DNA of 64,000 nucleotides from Trichodelitschia bisporula (GCA_010356995.1 ML996697.1:791793-855792), one strand, 5' to 3'. Shown: positions 43,972 to 55,404, counted from the stretch's first letter. Notes: generated by a model from the letters alone, not told the origin. Translations and numbers: made by a program.

Positions 43972-44260
43972 GATGCAGGTTATCTGGAGCGGATAGTATG
44001 GCGAGGGTGGGGAGGATAGAACAGTAATGCAGTTTGCCGTCCAAGCGATATCCGTGCCGCAGTACTGTCGTGTATCACAGTAGACCAGGTTGATTCGCCA
44101 CGGGCGCGTATGGACGTATCGACCCCGCGCCTTGCGGGGGTGAGAGTGGCGCTGTGAAAGTCGCTGCGCTGCGTTGGCTGTGGACTGTGGCGGTAAGCGG
44201 CAAGAATTTACTTTTGTTTGCTGGCTTGGACTGGCGTTTGCGTGAAGCTCAGAGCGAAAA

Positions 44261-45399
44261 ATGGAAGGCTTGTGTTCTACACTCTCACGAATCTCTCCTG
44301 CGGCTTCATTTTCAGTTGACGGAGCCAAAATGAATCTCACCGCCCTCCTCGCGGGGTTGAACTTAACCGCCCTCTCGACGCTGAATATGACCTCCCTTCC
44401 GGCAATGCACTCAACCCAACTCTCCGAAATGAACATCACCTCCCTGGTTGACGGGGTGAACCTTACCTCCATCGGCGAGGGAATGAACTTGACATCCCTC
44501 ATTGACGGAATGAACCTGACCTCCCTTCCTGAAATCAACTCCACCGAGCTCTCCGAAACGGACCTTGCCTCCCTCGTTGACGGACTCAACCTCATATCCC
44601 TCGCCGACGCAGTGAACCTGACCTCCCTCATTGACGAAACGAAACTCATCTCCTCCTCCAATGGAATCAACCTTACCTCCATCCTCGACGGCCTAAACCT
44701 AACCACCCTCTCAACCCTAAACCTCACCTCCCTCCTCGACCCCCTCCTCGAAACAAACCCCACCCTACACACAGCCCTCAACACCACCCTCACCTACATC
44801 GCCACCCACCCAGCCGACGTGACCTTCATCATCCTCAGCATCGCCTTCCCACCCACGACCTGGCTCCGAGTCTTCGGCTTCGGCGCCCGGGGCGTGCGAG
44901 CCGGTAACCTTACATACCACCCTTACCCTATCTTGCCAGGCTAACTCCCCCAGGCTCCATCGCCGCAGCCATCCACCGCACAATCGGAAATGTAGCCGCA
45001 GGATCGCCGTTCGCAATCGGCCAGAGCGTAGGTGCGCGAGGCAGGACGGGGAATCTATTAATCGACGTCCCTCTGGCTGTGATTGTGCCTGTGGTCGGGA
45101 TGTTGGCGTCTGAGGGGGGTGTGGAGAGGGTTAAGGGGCTAATCGATCAGACTGGGGATGGGGTCAATGCGTTGATCCGCCAGGCTGCAGATGAAAAAGC
45201 TGCGAAGGGCCTCTTGGGGGGGTTTAAGGGCCTGGTCGGTCAGGCTGGGAAAGAGATACCTGGGTTGATGGCCCAGGCTGGGGATGGGGTAAATGGGCTG
45301 GTGGCCAAAGCTGGGGAGGGGTTAAAGGGGCCGGTCGCCCAGGCTGGAGATTGGTTCAACGGGCTGTTCGCTGAGGCTAAGAATGAGGAATCGAGCTGA
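44261..45399 (+). CDS. Ifi-6-16/ISG12-like membrane protein with N-L-T-S and 11-mer repeats
   Basis: Two exons, 44261-44903 and 44954-45399; 362 aa. A later Met at 44330 (M-N-L-T-A-L-L) is an alternative start. Three parts: (1) residues about 24-165, an array of N-L-T-S-L-type units spaced by about 9-18 residues with many N-x-T sequons; (2) residues about 180-260, H-P-A-D-V-T-F-I-I-L-S-I-A-F-P, then F-G-F-G-A-R-G-V-R-A-G joined by the intron to S-I-A-A-A-I-H, then G-N-V-A-A-G-S-P-F-A-I-G-Q-S-V-G-A-R-G, the Ifi-6-16 (PF06140) signature of paired glycine-rich membrane helices; (3) residues about 285-362, 11-residue units such as L-M-A-Q-A-G-D-G-V-N-G. Animal members (IFI6, IFI27) act at mitochondria or ER; fungal roles are unknown to me. 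No N-terminal signal peptide is visible. Confidence 0.82.
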
Positions 45400-46704
45400 G
45401 CGTGCAGGTTGGCTTTCGAGCTGAACGGTAGATGGAAGGTGTATTGAGGATGAATTCATGGGGTGGACTTGCTTGCACGGCAGCAAGTCATGACGTGGAC
45501 GACAGCGGAATCTAGCGTGCTTGTTTCTTAGCTTCGCTTCTGTCCGACTAATAGTAGCCGTGTGTATGTACAAGGTGTGATGCAAGCTTGCCTCCGCGAA
45601 GGGGTACGGTCGGAAGGTTGAATTCCGACCGGCGTGGCTAGGTGCCTGCGGTATGCCTGCCCGTTCTCCCTCAGCGACACCACTCTCCCCCCCAAGTCCT
45701 CCCGTACGCAAATCGCCAGCTTCTAGGATGCCAATGGCCGGTGATGGTATGGTTAGAACCGATGCTCGCGGTAGATGGGAAGAGGTGATATAGTGATCCG
45801 GTGTCCATGGATTGGTAAGCCTATTCACTGATCCATGTGTCCTCCAGACTGGACCAGTCGTTGAAGGTGCCTCCGCGGAGAAAGGCGTGATGGCGTGTTG
45901 CAGAGTCGCCACCGTCTCCACTGTCCCCAGAAAGATCTTGATATGATCGCCGATATCGGTCCCATACACAGCGCTTCGCCATCGTCCCCGTACCGTTTTC
46001 AGCTGTCAACGGGACAAGATCTCAGAGACGTGGAGCTCTCCTACCTGCATCCAGGTGACCATCGATGCTTCAAACCGGCATGAAGATGCGAGATAACCAA
46101 CCGGATCATCTTCCAGTTCCTGCACCCATGCAGCATGGCGGATCCGGTGACGACGTCCAGCGATGTGACCTCAGGAACCGGCTGCAACATCGTATACGAA
46201 AGCAAGCCTCCATGCGAGAAATCCAAGTTATCGAAAGCCAAGACGTGTGATGCGATGCGCGGGTCTCTCTCATGGAACGCGGTGCTGGCGGTCTGGTTGG
46301 TTGGCCCGGACGTGGCGATGGCGAGCAAGCTAGTAAGGACCAGCGGTGAAGACAAATTTCAGCGAGGAATTGTAATTGTTCGTAGTAGGCCTTAGAAACG
46401 GCTGAGGATGAGGTTGCAATAGAGGTGGAACGATGGAATGTGTCGCAGTGCTTGGTATCGCAGAGTTACTGTTGATATGCTCGCCGGATGATGTTCTAAA
46501 TTCGCTACTACGTGTATCAGTGGCCCCTGTCGGTAACGGCATGGAAAAACACACATCTCACAGTTGGTATCAATGATCTGAAAAATTAGTCGTTGCAAGG
46601 ACGATACCCGGGCCGGGCTCAAGCAGGATATGCGTACTCAACAAGATGCCATTGATCTCCATCCAGGCCGTCCATTTTGACAGGCCCCCATCCCAAAAGG
46701 GTGA
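45400..46704. other. intergenic, weak coding traces
   Basis: The minus strand at about 45820-46355 has two protein-like stretches that could be joined by an intron ending GTTGACAG (about 46007), but I find no good ATG or signal peptide, so I do not call a gene. The rest shows nothing. Confidence 0.35.
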
Positions 46705-48805
46705 CTATTTTGCAGGCTCACCGCGCCCTAGTTTCGCCACAACCTCATCAAGGCGCTCGTTCGCACTCGCAATGCTCAATGCAGCATCCCGCATCGCCCG
46801 ACTCTCCTGCACCACGGAGCGAACCACTCCCTCGAGCAACGCGTTCTGCTCCTGGAGGCGCCGCACCTCGAGTCGCAGCGCAGCAACCTCGTCCCCGAGG
46901 CTGCTGGCGGGAAGATCCTCATCCATCGCCTCGGCCGCGCCCTCCGCCTGGCGACGTGCACTCTCGTCGCTGCACCTCTCGACCTCGAGTGCACGCTCTC
47001 GCTCTTCCAGAGCCCTGACCCGCTCCATCAAGCCCTGCTGCTCGCTCTCCCATGCCCGTTCCTTGTCCACGCCCTTCTGTTCCAGCTGCGTTGCCATCTG
47101 CAGGATCTTCATGTACTGCTCGCGAGTCTCGATATTGGTTCGCCGCGCCTCGTCACGCGAAGCTTCCACCTCTCTAACCTGTGTCTGCAGGGCGGCGGTC
47201 TGCTGCTGCAGAGCCTCCTTCTCGTCGGTCAGGCTGTTGATCTCCACATCAGTGACCTCGAATTTTCTCTCCAGTGCTTCCACCTTGCGCTTCTGTCGCT
47301 CAAGCGTCTGCATCAGGGAGTTGTGCTCGAGTTGCAGCGTTTGGTGTGCCAGTGTCTTCACCGTAATTTGATGCTGGAGGTCTTGGAGGACAGACTGATG
47401 AGCCGACGAGGGCGCCGATGAGTGAGAGTGTGTCGACGGGTGGAAGAGCGAAGACGGGGAGGACATGGACGAGAGGTTCGGAAGAACAGGTAGATTCATG
47501 GAGGGCGGAGAAGGCATTAAAAGGCTGGGTTGAGGTGTACGAGCTGGAGAAATATGACGTCCGAAGAAGCCAGTTGATGACGTAGAGAGGCTGCGGTGGT
47601 GAGGTGCAGATGGAGGGCCAAACTCTGTTGAAGACTGGCTCGGCCAGCCTTCTTCTGTCGGATTTAAGGAAGGCGAGGGCGCGGGAGCGGGATGCGGATG
47701 CTGTTGCGGCTGTTGCATCGGCTGCTGCTGCTGTTGTTGCTGCGGCTGTCCTGGTGGCAACTGCCGCCGCGGCGAGAAATCCGCATCGCGGTCCGATGCT
47801 TCGCTCTGGCGTTTCATCTCGTCGCTGACAGAGGTAGAGAGGCCGGTAGAGGATATGGGATCCTGTGTGGCGGGTTGGTGTTGATACTGGTGGGGTAGCG
47901 AAGCATTTCTCCATTTCAAATAGCGGAGAACCCATTCGAGTGTTTCCGCTGTGCCCACGGCTGCAGGATCTGGGAACTGTATCAAAAAAACAACATCAAC
48001 CCAGGCATTCGCCAGAGATACAAGACAGAGCGGGCCAACTCACCGACTCGTGGTATTTTTCGCCCCGCGGTTGCAACGCGTCAAGCTCGGGACCAAACAG
48101 TGCCGACGCTATGTGTCTTGTAAGTGTGCGGACACGCGCGCACGTCACCCCTCGGCATCCAACGCTGCAGCAAGCAGTGGTGCGACTTGGCTCACTGGAT
48201 TCTTCCTCTTCCCACTCATGTCGCGGTGGTACATGATGCGATGTCTGCGTGAACCGACTTAGTAATCCGGTTGTCGGATCGTCTCTATTAATCTCGCCGC
48301 GCCCGGGAGTAACGTCGAGCGTGGCCGAGCTTTCCCCGGAGGTTTGATCAGCAAGGAATCTGCGTGGCTCGGCGGCTGGCTCGGCGGAAGTGATTAAGGC
48401 GCCCGGTCCGCGATCCAATCGCCGTCTCTTCACCCTAGGCTGGGGAGCGTAGAGGGTCAATGACGGAGCCTTGCGTTCGGGGGGGTTGGGAGGGGTAGCT
48501 GCAGAGTCGAGAGAGGCTAGCCAGAGGTGACGCGGTGATGCAGTAGCGGGTTGAACGTTGCGATCCCAGCCAGCCAGGCGATGGATGCCGCCTTCTAGAA
48601 GGTCTGGTGGGGGTAGTGGAGGCAGCCTCCGACTGCTGCGTTCCCATGGGGGGCTTGTCGATGGTGCCGCAGCAGGGTCCTGAATGGGAGCAGGTGATGG
48701 AAGCGTTAGGGCCGAAGGTACAACGCCGTGTGGTGGCGGAGAAGGCTGCGAGGATGTAGCGGTATATGGTTCCCAAGGCGGCAAGGAATTGGGCCCGGAT
48801 GCCAT
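46705..48805 (-). CDS. coiled-coil protein with Gln/Pro-rich region, unknown function
   Basis: Two firm exons on the minus strand, 48805-48044 and 47976-46705, joined in phase 0 (E-K-Y-H-E-S to F-P-D-P-A-A-V); 677 aa from the Met at 48805. The first exon is Pro/Ser-rich with a basic V-K-R-R-R-L-D (likely NLS) and a Cys-rich patch (A-C-C-S-V-G-C-R-G-V-T-C). After the junction E-T-L-E-W-V-L-R-Y-L-K-W-R-N forms a short conserved-looking helix, then comes a Gln/Pro/Ser-rich stretch. From about residue 460 a long coiled coil with heptad-like Leu spacing runs almost to the end (E-R-Q-K-R-K-V-E-A-L-E-R-K-F-E-V and onward). The frame stays open upstream of the Met to about 48915 (E-V-A-R-R-F-L-L-S-K-P-P), so at least one more 5' exon is likely, perhaps reaching 49274. 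I do not recognise the family. Confidence 0.75.
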
Positions 48806-48921
48806 AGGTTCCAGCACAAGATGTGACTCGTTTGTCGAGAGTCTTTGGCCGCCATTCGGTGCGTCGACGTAATGCAATGCAGGTGGTTTACTGAGCAGGA
48901 AGCGGCGGGCGACCTCCTGGC

Positions 48922-51326
48922 CTCAACAGCGCTAAGATGAAAAAGTTGGAGACTGAGCAATATAAGATACTAAGCAAAAAAGGGAATAAGGCTGGACAAA
49001 GGAAATAGCGAGGGTTGGTTTGTAGGGGAGCGGGAGATTGATACTTACTCCGGGGAAGCGAAACCGACTTTGTTTGGTAAGACGGCGCACGATCACCGGG
49101 GTGGGGAAGATGTTGTGAGGCGTCCGCGATGGTTAGTGAACCATCAGGTAGAAAACGAGGAGAGCCTTGTTGGGGGGAAGAAGGAGGTGTGTGGCCGGTG
49201 AGCTTGTGTAGCGCGATCAGCTCAGCAGCTGAAGCCAGTCTGACAGTCGTTGTAAAGAGCCAAAAACGCAGCATAGAGAGGGAAAATTGAGCCGTTAACG
49301 TTGAAAGAAGCCATGCATATCGCCCGCAGGTCTCACCCCAGATCGGCACTGGCAGTTGGAGGGGGTCAAGACGCGTGGAAGCCCGAGAGAAGACAGAAAA
49401 GAAGCGGATGACTTTCTGCTGCTACCGCCACACGCAGGAATGGCATGAGGTGATTGAGTGACCAGTTCGAAGCAACAGGGGTGCTTCGAGGGGGGAAGGG
49501 GGGGTTAAGGCATGCGGGTGTGAAAGAATTGGCCCAGGTTAGTGAGGATGTGGGGCAGGCTGGGGAAAGGCTGTTTGGATGCAAAAGGTCCAATTCTATG
49601 CGAGAGAGCAGCCCATGGGCAAGGAAGGGGAAGTGGTAGCGACGCCGCCGTCGCGCTGCAACAAGGGCGGGAACGGTTAGGCGATTGGATGGGAGAAGGT
49701 AAGAAGTTCGAGGTTCACTATGCTCGAAGTCCCTACGAAGTATGGCCTATCTTTCCAAGGCGCTGCAAAGATGCATCCGAGAAGAGGTTGTCCGGGGTAT
49801 GGTTGGTAAGCTCTCACCCACTGCTTACGCATTTTTTGCCAACATCCCGAGGCTCTTCCGAGATTCCCAATATTTAAGCTTGTACTCTCGACCGCCGATC
49901 ACACGCGGAGAGTCTGGACTCCTTTAGAGAGCTCTCAGGTGCACATCGCTGTTGATAGCGAAGAAATGTGTGGAGGATCAACGTCGCCTTTCCCACAGCC
50001 GGAATGCATCGATGCGACATGGGTATGCATCAGACGGCCCGACCAGGCCCGCGGGCCACATCTTTCGAGATTCGCCGTAGGGCTCGGCCTAGCGGGTTGG
50101 ATGCTGTGGAACGGTCGCATGCTTGCTTTTGCACCAATCCGGTCCTTAGGTCAGGCCTAGCAAAGCGGTTGCGGTAGGAATAGCCGGACTCCAGAGCCAT
50201 CGCTTACCGGTAGTGCTTTGAATGCCGGATATCTTGACACTAAGGCCGAGTGTGGAGATCGCGCCGAGCTAATGGAAGAGGGCTTCTCCGAGTCCATGTC
50301 CGGGTGGTGGTGGAGTGCAGAACGCTACGGCAGAGATGGCCCGGGTTGTTGCGATGATGGAAAGACACGGTGAGCAAACGCGATGCTGACTCATTCCCTA
50401 TTGTCAGTACAGGGCCCTCTGTTCGTCCTATCCTGTCCTCCTAGGCCCCAGCAGCTTGTCGCGCTTGCTCGTCACAAAGCGGGGTCAGAGGCACTTCCAT
50501 ATCTCAAAGCTTATCCCGCTTGCGTATGTGTGCACCTCGATCACAGTCTTTCGGAGCTCGCCAGCGTGGTGAGGCAGAGACTCTCAATGCCAAGTGCATG
50601 CTGCATAATATACGCACGTTTCCAAGAAGCCGCTTGCCTGCACGGCACGGTTTCTCGGGAAATCGGTAGGGCGGGGGATGCAGGTCGAGTTATTAATGGC
50701 TCACCTTAGTAACAGGGTAGAACACCTCTGACATACCGCCTTGTCGCTTCCCCACGGATGGTCAGCGGTCAGCGCCGGCGGCCAGTGTCAGCCGAAGCGG
50801 TGGTAATAAGTTCTTATCCTCGCCGGATCGGCCCGCATTATCCCACCTTTGCACTATGGGACGGTTGCTCTCGCACGGTCGAAATGGTGGGACCGAGCCC
50901 GTGTTTGTCGGGCCGTGGTGACTGAGTTCACGCAAGCAATAACAATTGGACTGGTTTGAAACAGCATAGAATAATCACTAATTACAGCGGAATCTAACTT
51001 AACATGATATACCGTACTGAGAGATTTGTGCAGTGGCGAATGATCCGTGATTCGGCCGTCTATACCATGACTGAGAGATCCGATCGCAAGTCATTTGAGG
51101 GGGCGCGGCCTTCATCGATAGTCCAGTTCGCTCAGCGACGACGAGCATCGTCAAGAGTGCGGTGATGCAGTCATGCTGGCTGTTACAACTTTAACACCCA
51201 AGTCGGTGTCCAAGGGATAGCTTCTGTGGCCGCAGTTCCAGCAAGCTTCGGCACCTTCATCATTAGCCTTGGACCGCAGCGCCATGTTTATATCGCCTTA
51301 GCCGTCGAGCAGCATGACATGGGCAT
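48922..51326. other. probable 5' exon zone, then intergenic
   Basis: A perfect minus-strand donor (GTAAGT, 49048-49043) ends an ATG-started open stretch from 49274 that may be a first exon of the coiled-coil gene; the joining acceptor is not clear. From about 49300 to 51326 I see no supportable gene. Confidence 0.4.
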
Positions 51327-51587
51327 ATGCCTCGAGCCAAGTCCTCTTTCACCTCATCCGCCATGATTCACGACAGAAAAGATGAACAGGTTCCCGATGC
51401 TCAAGTCTGGACGCAGAGCGAGAAGGAAGCCGTCATGGTGAAAAAGGCGACCGACGTCCCTGACTTGCTTAGCAAGGATGATGCACTCAAGCTCAGGCAG
51501 GAGCTCTTCGGGCAAGTTTTCGGGGTAACCAAGGTCGATTTCCGCGATGCGCTCCCCCGTGGAGTCCGTGTCGCCATCGCTGAGTGA
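51327..51587 (+). CDS. possible small unknown protein
   Basis: An 86-codon ORF with a real ATG. The product is hydrophilic and charge-balanced, with segments such as S-E-K-E-A-V-M-V-K-K-A-T-D-V-P-D-L-L-S-K-D-D-A-L-K-L-R-Q-E-L-F, which look more like a real helical protein than random translation. There is no recognised domain, signal peptide or supporting neighbour, and codon use is not decisive. It may be a small gene or part of a larger spliced one. Confidence 0.3.
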   Translation: MPRAKSSFTSSAMIHDRKDEQVPDAQVWTQSEKEAVMVKKATDVPDLLSKDDALKLRQELFGQVFGVTKVDFRDALPRGVRVAIAE

Positions 51588-52328
51588 TACGGAAAGGAAA
51601 GCAAACGCAGTAAGTGGTAAGCATATTTGCGTGATCCAACGGGAGTACCGATTTACTAAAGGGTTGAGATGTTCGTGGGGTCCATGATGCGCGCCTCCAT
51701 GTTGGCGGGTTCGCCATTTGCCGGCTTTCCCTCTCCCGCTCCTCGTCGTCGGATACTGGGATGGTTCAATTGACACGTCCTCGGTGGGGCCTTGACGGTG
51801 AGATGCCTTTGCTTCGCGTTCAGCGCTGCCTTATAGTTAGCAGAAGCATTTCATGTCGATCTGTATGTGAAAGCTAGGCGTTGGATGCCTCTTTATCGAA
51901 CATCAAGTCTGCGATCCGAATGAGTCCGTAGTGTCATTCGTGCGAAGGACTCGAAGACATTCGATTTTCTTTCGTGTGAAGGACTCAAAGACCTTCGATT
52001 TTCTGTCACGAAAGCCATTTTAATCGAAAGTCAAGGCAAAGGCGAGACACACCGAACGCTCCACTGTACTTCACGACCTCATGCAGGCGAGATCGAAGTG
52101 TGCAACATAACCGTTTTGACACCCGAAGTTCGCCTTGCGACGCCTAAAATAGGGCCAAACAAACCGGCGATCCAAGTGCCATCCTAGCGCCACGCATCCT
52201 GACCTCATGGCAGCTCAAGGGGTGGCTGGAGTCTTGGCTGAACGTTGGTCGCATTGGGATCGGCACACCACACGCGCGACATCATCACCACTTCTTCTGA
52301 AGAATTACACCATGCGCCGCTGGTAGCA
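51588..52328. other. intergenic with a 34-bp tandem pair
   Basis: Two adjacent 34-bp copies at 51937-51970 and 51971-52004 (TTCGTGYGAAGGACTC...TTCGATTTTCT, three differences). The right end is the promoter of the transporter at 52329. Confidence 0.6.
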
Positions 52329-54191
52329 ATGGCCTTCTCCCTCCTCCTCCCCATCACGGCCTCGCCCCTTCAAGCAGCCAGTTATCTCCTCGGCGTCTGC
52401 CTCTTCTCCATCTCCTTCCTCGTCTTTCTCAACTCGGCCGTCAGCTTCGTCATCACCGACCGCATCGGACAGACGAATGGTGTAGGCGATGCCGTCGGTA
52501 CACTCGGCTTTGCGGATGAGCTGCTCGCGCTGGTGGCTTGTCCCATCTGGGGCGCGCTGAGCGACCGCGTAGGCGTGCGCGCCGTCGTGGTGACGGGCTA
52601 TGCCATAGTCGGCGTCGCGCTCTGCCTGTTCGTACAGGCGCGCAATGTCTATCCGCAGCTACTGCTCGGCCGACTGCTCTTCAGCCTCGGGGGATCGGCG
52701 ACGTGAGCCGCATCGTGCATTAAATGAAGTGTCCCAACTAACGCGCTTCTCAGCTCAACGATGGTCACCGCCATCCTTCCCACGATGACGCAACCCCGCA
52801 CCCCTCTTCCCACCCCGACTTCAACTCCAACTCCCATCCCGCACGCTCACCGCCCTACCCCCTCTATCTCATCCGAACTTACAATTACCCCTGCGCGCTT
52901 CCAAGCGCGCACACCTCCGCCACCTATATCCCCAACCCCACCCCCCTCGTCATCGGCGGGCAAGCTCTCCGGCATCGTAGGCATGTTGACCGGCATTGGT
53001 GCCCTCGTCGCGCTCGGGTTCTTCCTCCCCCTCCCAACCTACTTCCAAAACGCCGGTATGTCGCCCGGCCAAGCCGTCGCAGACAGCTTCTATGTCGTCG
53101 GGGCCATCGCACTGGTTGTCGCCGTGGGCTGTGCCTTCGGCCTCCGCCATCTCCCAGGCGAAGAAGCGAAAAGCTACCATGCGCTGTTCAAGTCCCATGT
53201 GCAAAAGGACAGCAGCTATGCGGATGAGCCCGGCACTCGCGTCCTTTCTTATCCTCGCCTCCTCTTCCACGCTGCCTCCCTTGCCCTGCATGATGTGGAC
53301 ATCGCGCTCGCCTACGTTGGAGGCTTTGTCGCGCGGGCCTCCTCCGTTGCAATCAGCCTCTTTATCCCGCTCTACATAAACGCCTATTTCATTAGCTCCG
53401 GCCGTTGCCGCGCTACAACCTCCCTTCCCCATGACCCTCACGCTATAAAGCGGACCTGTCAACGCGCCTACATCCTCGCCTCCATTCTGACGGGCACTTC
53501 ACAACTCATTGCGCTTCTCTGCGCTCCACTCTTCGGCTACCTCTCCGCGCGCTACGCTCACTCTAACGCACCGCTACTGCTCACCGCTATCGCTGGAATC
53601 GCCGGGTACGTGATGCTGGGCCTGCTCAAGAATCCGGATTTTGCGGAGAAAGATGGCGGACCGGGCGTGTTTATCATCGTAGCTCTGGTCGGTGTCTCGC
53701 AGATCGGCGCGATTGTGTGTTCGCTCGCGCTTGTGGCGCGTGGTGTGCATGGCGAGCAGCCAGAGAAGATTCACCCGCCTCCGCCCACACCGGGCGCTGG
53801 GAGTGCAGACTCGGCGCTGGGGACGCCGACACCGACGGCGGGCCCGAATGTCTTGCGTGCGACTTCGTACTTCGCCTCCGTCGAGCGTGATGGGCGGATC
53901 AGTGAAGATGACGCTCACGCCCCGCTGCTCGGCACGGTAGCGGAGGAGCCGCCGGAGTCGCGGGAGAACCGTCATGCGCTCAAGGGTTCCATTGCCGGGA
54001 TGTACTCGCTCGCAGGCGGAGCGGGGATCCTGCTCCTCACCAAGCTGGGCGGGGTTTTATTTGACGGAGCGGATGTGGGAGGGCCCTTTTTCATGATGGC
54101 GGGGTTTAATGCCGTTCTGGCTGCGGCGGTGGGGGTGGGATGGTGGGTTAGGGGACGAGAGAAAGAGGGAGATGCTGGAGAAGGGACTTGA
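52329..54191 (+). CDS. MFS transporter, unknown substrate
   Basis: Polytopic membrane transporter. Exons 52329-52702 and 52754-54191; 603 aa. Met at 52329 is the first ATG near the first hydrophobic helix; the frame further upstream starts only at a TTG. The first bundle shows F-A-D-E-L-L-A-L-V-A-C-P-I-W-G-A-L-S-D-R-V-G-V-R (the MFS G-x-x-x-D-R-x-G-R-type loop between helices 2 and 3) and L-L-L-G-R-L-L-F-S-L-G-G-S-A-T. Directly after the intron comes a 60-residue Pro/Thr/Ser-rich loop, then G-K-L-S-G-I-V-G-M-L-T-G-I-G-A-L-V-A-L-G-F-F-L-P-L-P. A second low-complexity acidic loop precedes the last helices, which end G-G-P-F-F-M-M-A-G-F-N-A-V-L-A-A-A-V-G. This pattern occurs in a conserved ascomycete MFS group whose substrate I do not know. 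Confidence 0.9.
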
Positions 54192-55404
54192 TATGTAGAT
54201 GAAGAGGTCGGGAATCTAGGTGTTTTTGGCATAGGTTTGGCGTTTGGCGTTTGGCGTTTGAGGGAGATGGTGGTGATTAGATACCCTTTGCACGAGGAAT
54301 GGACTGTAGAATGAAGTCCTTCTTGTGCGCTCTACGTTTTGCTCATCGTGGCTTGCCCACCCGCAACGATATCGTCCTGGCAGAATGCTTCCTGATACGG
54401 GTACGGCAAGGTCGGCGTGCCCATTGTACAGCTCGGTTACTTCTCGCTGGTTAACCTCTAGGTCGGGGTAAGCCATATGCAAGACCAGACAGGCCTGGCG
54501 CTGGTCATGTTCATCAGCCTTGTTCTCCATTCTACTTCGTCATACAAAGCGCAATGAAAGGACCCTATCGGAGCAGGATACGATGAAACGCGATGTGAGA
54601 TGCAGCGAGCTGCGCGTAGCTGCTAAGGCCGATGGAACCGATGAACCCTCACATGAATCAAACGCCATTTCGCAATCGGAATGGAGGCACAAGCATTGTA
54701 TGGCGCTCAAGGCTTTTAACCTCATTTTGCTTTGGATGCGGTTCTGACTAAAAGATGCCTGGAGATCAAGACGTCAAGACGCGCGGCTATGAAGCAGTTA
54801 AATGAGGCTGTAGAGATGGTAAAGGGCGGCGTGCGATTGGCCAGTGAGGACGGGAAAGGTGGAGTGGCGGATGAGTCAAAGCGAATCGCCTGCGGAATTA
54901 GAAACACCGTTGCCCACGAATCGCCCTTGCTAACCCCCACCCCCCACACCCACCCTAACTGCTCACTTACACCTCTGTTCATTCAACATCAGACATCGCT
55001 CTGTCAACGACTCGTTTGTGCCTCTATATCCTTCTCGCATCCCCGCACAGCTTCGCTCACCGATCGCGGTATCCCTTCCCCAGCCGCAAAGACGGCTCAA
55101 TCAACCTCCCACCCGTCGACGTCCCGCAACAGCACAGCCCCGCCATCTCCTCTGGCCATAGCGAGCCAGCTTACCACTGCAGGTGCTCTCCTTTGGGACC
55201 CGAAGTTCACCTCACGGTAGGAAAAGCCCTTCTTTCCCAACCTGATGGCGTCATCACTGTGTCTTGAAGCTAACGACCCCCAACAGGCCACCTCCCGGAA
55301 AGCTCAGGCCCACGCAAATTCTCGCTCTTTCCCTTCAGGGCCGAACGGACTCGTCGATTAGCGTGAGAGACCTTGGAGGTGGCCGAAACTTCACAATATC
55401 AGCC
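54192..55404. other. intergenic
   Basis: Holds the 3' end of the transporter gene and the promoter and long CT-rich leader of the pho85-type gene; possible introns in the leader cannot be fixed from sequence. Confidence 0.45.

Noticed and set aside
45821-46355. Two-exon secreted protein on the minus strand
   Set aside because: A plausible acceptor exists but there is no good ATG or signal peptide, and the frames do not join cleanly.
54789-55220. ORF upstream of the pho85-type gene as a separate protein
   Set aside because: Low-complexity Thr/Pro/Ser second half in what is probably the 5' leader.
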